In this document: positions 32,057 through 39,149 of the stretch, piece after piece
Numbering within the stretch: position 1 is the stretch's first letter
Layout of the letters: each line of letters opens with the position of its first letter
Origin: a virus
DNA length: 48,415 bases
Direction: 5' to 3' (one strand)
Virus record (IMG/VR): IMGVR_UViG_3300017779_005865
Span: 1-48,415 of that record
Program-made: the position numbers and the translations under genes
The notes under the pieces: generated by a model
Told to the model about the DNA's origin: nothing
What the model saw: only the letters and a program-made list of their open reading frames with translations
Databases searched by the model: none

Positions 32057-32548
32057 TTATTCCTCGCCTAAAAATTTTTTTATGATTGACCTGTTAAATT
32101 TATAATCGACAAGTCTAATCTGAGAAAAATTCTTTGGTAAAAGTGTTCTATAACTATTTTCATATTTTGTTTTTATTTCTCTCCTAATTTTTTGACTATA
32201 AAACCTACGGCTACTTTGCTCCATAATTAATTTTGGTACGTCTAATCCTATTGTTTTTTGAAACTTGGGTATATATCTAACACCAATATCTTCAGCCATT
32301 TTATTTAAAACTTGAGGGGAAAACGAATCCATACTTAAAGCATGTACCTTTGGCAGCAAAGTACCAGGTGTTTTGTAGCTAGAGTTAAGTATTAAAAACA
32401 TATAAATATTTGGTTTTCCTTTTTTACCTTCATTTGTCATTGATGCGTATTTAGCTTCAATAATCATTCCTTTTTGCAGGTCAGCCAACCGTAAGCTTAC
32501 AGATCTTTTTCTATCTTGATTAACCCTATGTTGAGATAAAAAACCCAT
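32057..32548 (-). CDS. Phage protein of unknown function
   Basis: A 163-residue basic protein. After a disordered basic start (MGFLSQHRVNQDRKRSVSLR) it has GMIIEAKYASMTN ... KPNIYMFLILNSSY ... VHALSMDSFSP, a beta-rich segment I recall in conserved T4-like phage proteins near structural genes, then a helical, basic end. It is out of place within a run of glycosyltransferases. No enzymatic residues are visible. It overlaps the next gene by one base. Confidence 0.6.
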   Translation of the reverse strand: MGFLSQHRVNQDRKRSVSLRLADLQKGMIIEAKYASMTNEGKKGKPNIYMFLILNSSYKTPGTLLPKVHALSMDSFSPQVLNKMAEDIGVRYIPKFQKTIGLDVPKLIMEQSSRRFYSQKIRREIKTKYENSYRTLLPKNFSQIRLVDYKFNRSIIKKFLGEE

Positions 32549-33015
32549 TATGCATTAGCCACGTCTTTTGCCAACCCAACCCTTTTACAAACAGCCCTAA
32601 AGTCAGAAGAAGGATAATTTTCAGCAAGTTCTGTTGCTAGTCTTGTTTCATAATATTTACCTTTCTGACCAGGAATAGGATAATCTTTTTGTTCTTCTTT
32701 CGAAAGTTCTACTATTGGCGCATAACTCCATTCCCATTCTTCTTCTGAACCTACTGGATATATTATTCCAGTAGAAAACATGACTGTTGTGGGGTACCAA
32801 TATTGTTGTAAGTCTTCGTCAACGTGTCTTAGCTTTCTAATTATTTCTGCCGTAGATTGTTCAAATTTTTCTACTGCATCTGATCCTAATTTATATTCTG
32901 AATTTGTAGTAAATCCAGTGTCTATGCATATTCTAGTTTCTATACCATTTACTTCTTCAACAACTACAGATGTTTTACCAGTAAAAGGACTTTTTTCAGT
33001 TGTATCTATATTCAT
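32548..33015 (-). CDS. Phage protein of unknown function
   Basis: A 155-residue acidic protein with SPFTGKTSVVVEEVNG and a helical middle, then WYPTTVMFSTGIIYPVGSEEEWEWSYAPIVELSKEEQKDYPIPG, and a C-terminal helix VCKRVGLAKDVANA. It reads as a conserved phage protein paired with the one before, as the two genes share one base. No known domain. It overlaps the family 4 glycosyltransferase by four bases. Confidence 0.6.
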   Translation of the reverse strand: MNIDTTEKSPFTGKTSVVVEEVNGIETRICIDTGFTTNSEYKLGSDAVEKFEQSTAEIIRKLRHVDEDLQQYWYPTTVMFSTGIIYPVGSEEEWEWSYAPIVELSKEEQKDYPIPGQKGKYYETRLATELAENYPSSDFRAVCKRVGLAKDVANA

Positions 33016-34307
33016 GAGTTTACCTTTTTTAATTTTGGAAGTTTTAATTCCGGTTTTTTAAGCTGGGGAAGTTTTAATTCAACTTCTTCAGTAATGTGTT
33101 TATTAATTATTTCAATAAATTTTTCTTTCATTAATTCTATTGAAAAATTGTCTTTGGAAAATTTAGATTGTTTTTTTGCCTCTGTTGTGTAATTTTTATA
33201 ATTTTTAAATACGTCTTTCAATACCTTTGAAGCATATATGTAATTAACAGTAAACCATTTTGACTCTGGTATAATTACGTCTTTCCAGCAAGCTGATTTG
33301 TCTACATTTATTAGCTGTCCTGGTAAAAGAGTTGAATGTTTTAAAAAGTCAATGTGTCCTGACCAGTTTGAAGCAATAACAGGCTTTCCACTTAAACTGG
33401 CTTCTAATAATGGTCGACCAAATCCTTCTCCTTTTGTAAAACTAACATGAGCCTTTACTTTTTTGTGATTGTATAAATAGTTTAGTTCTTCCTGTGTTAA
33501 GTCTCCGTGAAGTAGGTATATGTTTGGTGTATTTGTTAAACCTGCTTTTGATTTTGCTTTTTTGATTTTTTTAATCATTTCAAGTTTATCAATAACACTA
33601 AATGTAGCACTACTAGTTTTTAATATTAGAGCTGGCCTAGTAGAGGAAGGATTATTTTTAAATGTAGTAATAAATGTTTCAATAAGCTTTCCAAGATCTT
33701 TTCTATCGTGACCATGTCCGCCTTGTAGCCAGTGACCTACAAACAAAAAGCAAAAATCTTCCTTTATAGATTTCAATTGATTATCTACTTCAATAGATTT
33801 TATAGGTGTATCATTAAATATTGAAATATCTGCTCCTTCAAATAATACTTCTACTGGTTTTTGAACTTGAAGAGTACCGGTTTTTTGATTTGTTCGTTTA
33901 TCTACTGTATCATACAAAGAGTTTATTAACGTTTCCTTTGAGTGTTCTGAAGGAACTATTATTAAATCCATAACATTTGATCCTTGAACCCATTTAGGAG
34001 AAACTGCCGTTGTTTCCATTCCTGCGGTTATTCCAATGTTGTATTTTCCTCTTCTCATAAATTCATTTGGAACAGAAACTTGAATAAATACGTCTGGCTG
34101 TCTTGTTAAGTTTGCAGTTAAAAAATATTTTTTTAAGTGTTCATCATTTTTACTAATTCCATTTCTAGGGCAATCTCCCCATCTAAGATCGACAACTTTT
34201 ATTTCAAATTTGTCCATAGCAATTAATGACTTTAATATATCTCTTGTGTGATCTCCATAACCTGATCTAGAACTTGCTGGTCCTTGTAGTACTAATAATT
34301 TTTTCAT
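33012..34307 (-). CDS. Family 4 glycosyltransferase with KLPKLKK tail
   Basis: A 431-residue GT-B enzyme. The N-terminal half begins LLVLQGPASSRSGYGDHTRD; the donor domain has FLFVGHWLQGGHGHDRKDLGKLIETF, VHGDL-like LLHGDLTQEE, and FTKGEGFGRPLLEASLSGKPVIASNWSGH, the E-x7-E motif. The last 25 residues (KLPQLKKPELKLPKLKKVNS) repeat a K/E-L-K-L-P-x-L-K-K unit that also starts the neighbouring enzyme. It probably transfers hexoses in tandem with that enzyme. Confidence 0.88.
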   Translation of the reverse strand: MKKLLVLQGPASSRSGYGDHTRDILKSLIAMDKFEIKVVDLRWGDCPRNGISKNDEHLKKYFLTANLTRQPDVFIQVSVPNEFMRRGKYNIGITAGMETTAVSPKWVQGSNVMDLIIVPSEHSKETLINSLYDTVDKRTNQKTGTLQVQKPVEVLFEGADISIFNDTPIKSIEVDNQLKSIKEDFCFLFVGHWLQGGHGHDRKDLGKLIETFITTFKNNPSSTRPALILKTSSATFSVIDKLEMIKKIKKAKSKAGLTNTPNIYLLHGDLTQEELNYLYNHKKVKAHVSFTKGEGFGRPLLEASLSGKPVIASNWSGHIDFLKHSTLLPGQLINVDKSACWKDVIIPESKWFTVNYIYASKVLKDVFKNYKNYTTEAKKQSKFSKDNFSIELMKEKFIEIINKHITEEVELKLPQLKKPELKLPKLKKVNS

Positions 34308-34318
34308 AATATAACCCC

Positions 34319-35788
34319 TTAAATTTTTTCTAAAATTATACCCTGTGGGTAAGTTAATTCTGGTTCATCTGTTTCAAATAGTTCAAACCTTTTTCTAGGC
34401 TTAAAGTTTTCAAATAGTTTTTCAATTGATGATATAACATTTTTACCCATCCATTCTGCAGTCATCATCGAATCTTCTGACGTTACAAATTCTCTACCTA
34501 GTAAGCCTCTCTTATTTAGCTCATCTTCACCTAGAGAATATGCATCTTTCATTACATTTGCAATATCTTTAATATTTGGTATAGAATCATAAATATATGG
34601 AGTAGCCGGAGAACCTTGTAAAGTTAATTGTGGCCAGAGTGGAAATGCCCATTCTCCATGTTTTGTATACTTACAATTACTATTAGATGGAAATTCATCA
34701 CTATAATCTTTAACAGTTAAATATGTTCCATCATCTTTCATAAAACCCATTTGATCTTGTAAGCCACCTATTACTGTAGCCATTATTGGAGTACCTGACA
34801 TTAAAGATTCACACACACTTAAACCAAATCCTTCTGCAGAACTTGGTTGGCACGTTAAACTTGATATATTATACAAGAAGTTTAAATGTTTAGTATCAAA
34901 TTTTCCAGAAGTAAATTTAACACTGTAATCTGGGCAAAGAGCATTTTTTACTGCTGGTAAATCTGTTCCGTTGTTATCTACTCTATCGGTGTGTAGTAAA
35001 AGGCAAACATTTTTTGCTTCTTCACCTATTGAATCACAAAACAGTCTATATGCTAATAATAAATTTGCAGGACCTTTTCTTCTAATATTTCTACTATTAA
35101 AAAATAATATAAACTCTGGATCTTCCCCTTTCATTATTTCTTGCTTAAATTTGCAAAGCTCTGTAAATTGTGGATGGTTTATATCAATTGGATAAAATTC
35201 TTTATGGTCTATTCCATGAGGAACATATGTTAGGTCTAAACCTTCAATTCTAGGTTTTCTTTGGCAAACTTGATTATTTATATTGTAAGTTTGTTTTGAT
35301 ATTGCCATTAAAAGATCGCAAGATTCATAAAATGGTTCATTCCAATGAGGATAAGGTAAATCATCCCATATGTTTAAATATATCAAAGGCATTTCTTGTC
35401 TAATTTCATGTTCCATTTGATATAGCCAACCCCAAAATCTAGGATCTGTGAAATGCATAATTGCATCTGGTTTTTCGGTTTGTATTAGGTGTCTTAGTAT
35501 TTCTGCATTTCCATATCCATCAAATGGATAAACTACAACACTAGCATCAGAAACTTTAGTCTTAGATCTTACCTCTTCACTTACATCAATTCTTTTACCT
35601 TTATCTGGGTGTTTTATTGCTCCTCCAATTTGAACCCAGTCATATTTGTGACATGTATTGTATACAATTTCTCTACTCATTGTACCTACACCAGAATGTA
35701 ATCTTAAATCGTCTGATAACAATAAGATTTTTTTCTTTTTTTCTCTATTAAAATCTACTTTTTTTAGCTTTGGTAATTTAATGCTCAT
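34319..35788 (-). CDS. Family 4 glycosyltransferase with KLPKLKK head
   Basis: A 489-residue GT-B enzyme starting MSIKLPKLKKVDFNREKKK, the same short motif that ends the adjacent glycosyltransferase. Then come KILLLSDDLRLHSGVGTMSREI, LTYVPHGIDHKEFYP between domains, FILFFNSRNIRRKGPANLLLAY, and LTCQPSSAEGFGLSVCESLMSGTPIMATVIGGLQD with the E-x7-E motif. It is the largest glycosyltransferase in the window. An 11-base gap separates it from its partner, so they are probably co-translated. Confidence 0.88.
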   Translation of the reverse strand: MSIKLPKLKKVDFNREKKKKILLLSDDLRLHSGVGTMSREIVYNTCHKYDWVQIGGAIKHPDKGKRIDVSEEVRSKTKVSDASVVVYPFDGYGNAEILRHLIQTEKPDAIMHFTDPRFWGWLYQMEHEIRQEMPLIYLNIWDDLPYPHWNEPFYESCDLLMAISKQTYNINNQVCQRKPRIEGLDLTYVPHGIDHKEFYPIDINHPQFTELCKFKQEIMKGEDPEFILFFNSRNIRRKGPANLLLAYRLFCDSIGEEAKNVCLLLHTDRVDNNGTDLPAVKNALCPDYSVKFTSGKFDTKHLNFLYNISSLTCQPSSAEGFGLSVCESLMSGTPIMATVIGGLQDQMGFMKDDGTYLTVKDYSDEFPSNSNCKYTKHGEWAFPLWPQLTLQGSPATPYIYDSIPNIKDIANVMKDAYSLGEDELNKRGLLGREFVTSEDSMMTAEWMGKNVISSIEKLFENFKPRKRFELFETDEPELTYPQGIILEKI

Positions 35789-35802
35789 AACCTTTTTCTC
35801 CT

Positions 35803-35985
35803 TTAGTATTTTTCAGTAATAACCGTTTTTTCTATTTTTTCTTTAAATTTACTATTGCTGTTATATAAGTAAAGTGCTCTATTTACCAACTTTTGAAAAT
35901 TCATTCCATTTTCTAGACAAATTTTCTTAAACTTATATTGTTCATTTATGTTAACCTTAACAGACGTCAATTTTACTTTTTCCAT
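35803..35985 (-). CDS. Ribbon-helix-helix-like regulator
   Basis: A 60-residue protein with the order strand (LTSVKVNIN), helix (EQYKFKKICLENG), turn, helix (NFQKLVNRALYLYNSN), as in small Arc/MetJ-type DNA-binding dimers. The start is supported by AGGAG at a normal distance. It lies at the boundary between the sugar island and the replication genes, directly below a TATTTATA-containing gap, so it could control either side (inference). Confidence 0.65.
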   Translation of the reverse strand: MEKVKLTSVKVNINEQYKFKKICLENGMNFQKLVNRALYLYNSNSKFKEKIEKTVITEKY

Positions 35986-36033
35986 AACTATTCTCCTTTT
36001 GTATATATAAATATATGTATATACATAAAAAAA

Positions 36034-36435
36034 CTAAGTTATCACAACAACTTTTTTATTAAGTTTTAATGCATACTTAACTACACTAGCGGTTGATGTT
36101 GGATTATCTCCTTCTGCCACAAAAGCTATTAGTTTATCAACAGACTTAGCTAAAATTTTATTTCTAGTATGGTAGTGCTTTACTGAATAATCTTTTCCAT
36201 ACCATTCTTTTCTCATGTATGAGTATAGATTTTTTTGAGTGTGCGCTGGATTGACTTCAATGTATTTACAACCTAATTCTAATGCATATTTTTTTACGTA
36301 TTTTTCAGCTCCATTAGAATCACCACCACTAAATATAATTAAATCTTCATTAAATCGCTTGCTAAGATTAAAAATTGTTTCTTTTATTTTTCTTTTATTT
36401 TCATAGATACTACTTCCAATTATACCTATTTTCAT
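36034..36435 (-). CDS. SLOG/YspA-like Rossmann protein
   Basis: A 133-residue alpha/beta protein: KIGIIGSSIYENKRKIKETI, LIIFSGGDSNGAEKYVKKYALELGCKYIEV near residue 40, a basic middle, and KLIAFVAEGDNPTSTASVVKYALKLNKKVVVI at the end. The S-G-G-x-x-x-G-A-x-x-x loop and the final strand match DUF2493/SLOG proteins that bind nucleotide ligands. The ATG at 36435 overlaps the upstream stop (ATGA), preferred to 36447. Role in the phage is unknown. Confidence 0.7.
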   Translation of the reverse strand: MKIGIIGSSIYENKRKIKETIFNLSKRFNEDLIIFSGGDSNGAEKYVKKYALELGCKYIEVNPAHTQKNLYSYMRKEWYGKDYSVKHYHTRNKILAKSVDKLIAFVAEGDNPTSTASVVKYALKLNKKVVVIT

Positions 36436-36827
36436 ATTTTTTCCCATTTACCATTATTTAATAACTTAAATGTAGCAATATATTTTTGTTTCCATTGGTC
36501 TGGTTCTATAAGGCTTAAGAATATTTGTTTATCTGGTCCTGCGTAAAGATAATATGGTTTACCGACTATTGGTTGAAAACTATATTTTGCAGCATATACT
36601 AAACTTGTCCAATTATATTCATCAATAAGCTTTTTATACTCTTCCTTTAACTCATTTAATTTAGATTCAAAATAGTGATTTGCGTCGGCTACAGAACTCT
36701 TATCTACCTTTAGTGGTTCAAACTTTTGGCCATTTACAGAAGTAGGATAAGCTTTTTTATGTGCATCAAACTCACCTGTTTCATAATTATAGACTATATT
36801 GTCTGGATATTTCTTTTTTATAGACAA
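36432..36827 (-). CDS. DUF2452-like protein
   Basis: A 131-residue protein with YETGEFDAHKKAYPTSVNGQKFEPLKVDK, a helix, then YNWTSLVYAAKYSFQPIVGKPYYLY and QIFLSLIEPDQWKQKYIATFKLLNNGKW. This pattern (VYxAxxxFxPxxGxxYxLY ... FLSLIxPxxW) matches DUF2452, a family common in Bacteroidetes, which supports the host inference. The function of the family is not known to me. Overlaps the cysteine synthase by ten bases. Confidence 0.68.
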   Translation of the reverse strand: MSIKKKYPDNIVYNYETGEFDAHKKAYPTSVNGQKFEPLKVDKSSVADANHYFESKLNELKEEYKKLIDEYNWTSLVYAAKYSFQPIVGKPYYLYAGPDKQIFLSLIEPDQWKQKYIATFKLLNNGKWEKI

Positions 36828-37708
36828 CTAAAATACCTTTCACCTCTATCACAAAGTATTGTAATAGCATTTTGTTTATTATTCTTTTTTAACCATTGAT
36901 CTGCAGCCATAACATTAGCGCCAGCACTTACTCCTACAAATATACCTTTATGAGCTAAATTCCTAGCGTATTTTTTTGCATTTTCTGTTGGTATGGTTAC
37001 TATCTCGTCTATGAAATCAAGATTTACTAAAAATTTACTTCCATCTCCTATGCCTTGTATTCCGTGAAGTCCTGGTTCTCCACCACTCATTACTGGAGAT
37101 TCTGCAGGTTCAACTGCTACAATTTTAAGTTTAGGCCACATTTCTTTTAAGAATTTACCAACACCCATTATAGTTCCTCCTGTTCCTGTTCCCATTATAA
37201 GTACATCTGGCTGTTTATCTTCACCATTTTCTTCTTTATATTGATTATAAATTTCTGGACCAGTACCTATATAGTGAGCATCTATATTTAGTTGATTATG
37301 AAATTGATTACAATTAAACCAACCATTTTCTTTACAAAGTTTATCTCTTAGTTCTATTGCACCATCAAAATCTCCGTCTGAAGCTAGGTATAATTCTGCT
37401 CCGTAAAAACGGAACATTTGCTTGCGTTCAATGCTCATGTTTCTAGGCATAATAATTACCATCTTATATCCTCTTTCGGCTGCTAACATTGCAAAAGATA
37501 TTCCAGTATTACCAGAGGTTGCTTCACAAAGATAATCGCCTTTCTTAATTAAACCTCTCATTTCAGCATCATTAAGAATAAATGTTGCCATTCTATCCTT
37601 TACACTTCCGCCTGGATTCATTAGCTCGGCTTTTCCCCAAATAGTTTTATCTTCTAATTTTATTGGAATAAGAGGTGTATTTCCTACGTAGTCTGATAAT
37701 CTTTTCAT
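36818..37708 (-). CDS. Cysteine synthase (O-acetylserine sulfhydrylase-like)
   Basis: A 296-residue fold-type II PLP enzyme: GNTPLIPI at the start, the PLP Lys in NPGGSVKDRMA near residue 37, the substrate loop ATSGNTGISFAM, and the phosphate loop GTGTGGTIMGVGKF near residue 175. It replaces the acetyl group of O-acetylserine with sulfide to make cysteine. Length is normal. A phage copy could act as an auxiliary metabolic gene during infection. It overlaps the nuclease gene by four bases. Confidence 0.92.
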   Translation of the reverse strand: MKRLSDYVGNTPLIPIKLEDKTIWGKAELMNPGGSVKDRMATFILNDAEMRGLIKKGDYLCEATSGNTGISFAMLAAERGYKMVIIMPRNMSIERKQMFRFYGAELYLASDGDFDGAIELRDKLCKENGWFNCNQFHNQLNIDAHYIGTGPEIYNQYKEENGEDKQPDVLIMGTGTGGTIMGVGKFLKEMWPKLKIVAVEPAESPVMSGGEPGLHGIQGIGDGSKFLVNLDFIDEIVTIPTENAKKYARNLAHKGIFVGVSAGANVMAADQWLKKNNKQNAITILCDRGERYFSCL

Positions 37709-38631
37709 GCTAGTTCCTTTATCTTTCTATTTTTAGGTGGACATAAGTCATGTTCTTTTTTGAACGGACAATATGTGCAATCATTTTTATATGCTGGATA
37801 TTCTGCTTCTTTATTATAAGAACCGTCTTTATTAAACACGTGTTCTACAAACTCTTTTAGTAATTTGTCAACTTTATTTATTGATGGTTTTCCTGAAGAA
37901 GGATTATATTTTTGTATTCTTTTTTGTGGAAAATCACAGTTTTCATATAATTTTCTTTTAACAATAAAATATTCTACATCTATGTTTTTAATATCTGTGC
38001 CATACTGTTCTGAAAAATATTTTTTATATAGTCTAAGTTGGTTTCCTTCTTTCTTTTTCTTTTTATCTTTCCAACCCATGAATGAAGTTTTAATATCTAT
38101 AATTTTTATGGTGTCATGTTCTTTCATTACTAAGTCCATAAAGCCCATAAACATTACTTTATCATTATATTCTACTTCACTAAATATTGGCATCTCAATA
38201 CCAACTAATTCAGTATACTTTTTTGAAAAATATTGGCCTCTTCTCTTTTTAAACCAGTCTAATATTGCAATACCGTCAGAATAAAAATCTTGCATTTCTT
38301 CTGGGTTACTAAAGTGTTGGCCATCTAATTCAGCAACTCTTTCAGAATAATCTTTTGACATTTTATCTTTTAATATATTATTTAAGTCTAATTTATCGGC
38401 CGCTGTTGCTGTTTCGTTATACATTGTATCTAAGTATAATTGAAAAGTTTCGTGAAATGCTGTTCCAAATACTAAAAACATATTTGGCTCAAATCTTTGA
38501 TGTTTATCTATCTTATCAAGTTTCCAAGAAAGAGGGCAATTTGTATATTTGCTTATCTGAGAGTAAGAAATTGTCTTCTTACCCATCTTTCTTGCTTTAA
38601 CTGCATAGTCATATGGTGTTTTTAATTGCAT
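37705..38631 (-). CDS. RecB/Cas4-like PD-(D/E)XK nuclease with Fe-S-type cysteines
   Basis: A 308-residue protein with the PDDEXK_1 order: ISYSQISKYTNCPLSWKLDKI near residue 25, FGTAFHETFQLYLD (catalytic His region), GIEMPI, the core IKIIDIKTSFMGW near residue 187 (Asp, Lys), QLRLYKKYF, and a C-terminal DCTYCPFKKEHDLCPP. The early Cys (NCPL) plus three late Cys form the four-Cys iron-sulfur set of Cas4/AddB-type nucleases. It probably acts as an exonuclease in replication or recombination. A duplicated leader precedes it (see 38,632). Confidence 0.88.
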   Translation of the reverse strand: MQLKTPYDYAVKARKMGKKTISYSQISKYTNCPLSWKLDKIDKHQRFEPNMFLVFGTAFHETFQLYLDTMYNETATAADKLDLNNILKDKMSKDYSERVAELDGQHFSNPEEMQDFYSDGIAILDWFKKRRGQYFSKKYTELVGIEMPIFSEVEYNDKVMFMGFMDLVMKEHDTIKIIDIKTSFMGWKDKKKKKEGNQLRLYKKYFSEQYGTDIKNIDVEYFIVKRKLYENCDFPQKRIQKYNPSSGKPSINKVDKLLKEFVEHVFNKDGSYNKEAEYPAYKNDCTYCPFKKEHDLCPPKNRKIKELA

Positions 38632-38675
38632 ATAGTTTAATTTTTATATAGGTAATATAATCATTTTTTACCACA
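38632..38675 (-). promoter_or_regulatory. Class I promoter-like element with leader shared with the DNA polymerase
   Basis: On the minus strand, a TTATATTA core, then CCTATATAAAAATTAAACTA before the ATG at 38631. The same leader precedes the DNA polymerase gene. The element starts right after the terminator U-tract. Confidence 0.55.
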
Positions 38676-38711
38676 TAAAAAAATTCTGGTGAATTTATTT
38701 TTCACCAGAAT
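38676..38711 (-). terminator. Intrinsic terminator
   Basis: On the minus strand a perfect 11-pair hairpin (ATTCTGGTGAA / TTCACCAGAAT) with a seven-base loop is followed at once by seven T. The stop codon of the MazG-like gene lies in the loop, so coding and terminator overlap. It ends the GroES/GroEL transcript branch. Confidence 0.85.
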
Positions 38712-38889
38712 CTTTATTGTTAATAACTTTTTCTATATAGACTATTGCGTCCATGAGCTCTTCTTGTAGATGGGTCATCCACTGTGTAAAGTTTAGATCG
38801 TCACGCTCCATTGTGACTCCATATTTTTCTTTGCCAACTTTTGCCCTATCAAGAATTTTTTTACAAACTGAATCTTCTATTTTAGACAT
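38695..38889 (-). CDS. Small MazG-like protein
   Basis: A 64-residue protein: KYGVTMERDDLNFTQWMTHLQEELMDAIVYIEKVI. The pattern K-Y-G-x-x-x-x-R-x-D-L-x-x-x-x-W-x-x-x-x-x-E-E-x-x-D-A-x-x-Y matches short phage proteins of the all-alpha NTP pyrophosphohydrolase type, in which the E-E-x-x-D binds magnesium. It may hydrolyse non-standard dNTPs, or be only a binding half. Its last codons form part of the terminator. Confidence 0.62.
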   Translation of the reverse strand: MSKIEDSVCKKILDRAKVGKEKYGVTMERDDLNFTQWMTHLQEELMDAIVYIEKVINNKDSGEK

Positions 38890-39139
38890 CTGTTTTAGGC
38901 ATTAGTTCTTCATTAATATGACCACACTTAGCACACTGATAAATAGGTATAGGTAAAAATCCTGCCTTACCAGTTGGGTTCATTACTGGTGATATTTTTC
39001 GCAATAAAGTAACCTGTTGAAATGTTGGATTACCACAATTTTCACATTCTACAGCGTCTAAATCTTTTAATTGTAATCCAGCTAGATTTTTAGCTAATTC
39101 TTCCTTTAAGTTACCGTTTCCTCCTGTTAAAGATTCCAT
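38882..39139 (-). CDS. Zinc-ribbon protein
   Basis: An 85-residue protein with two Cys pairs, CENCG near residue 35 and CAKCG near residue 72, spaced by a beta-rich segment (VTLLRKISPVMNPTGKAGFLPIPIYQ). This spacing is common in conserved T4-like marine phage proteins. It likely binds one zinc; its partner is not evident. It lies between GroEL and the MazG-like gene and overlaps the latter by eight bases. Confidence 0.68.
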   Translation of the reverse strand: MESLTGGNGNLKEELAKNLAGLQLKDLDAVECENCGNPTFQQVTLLRKISPVMNPTGKAGFLPIPIYQCAKCGHINEELMPKTDV

Positions 39140-39149
39140 ATTTTTCTCC

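Noticed and set aside
6722-35788. Bacterial chromosome segment instead of phage
   Set aside because: The single-strand, tightly overlapping layout continues without a break into T4-like DNA polymerase and virion-type genes on both sides, and phage core-type genes lie inside the block.
36432-36827. Antitoxin or toxin pair with the SLOG-like gene
   Set aside because: The DUF2452-like match explains the gene better, and no toxin-family motif is visible in either protein.
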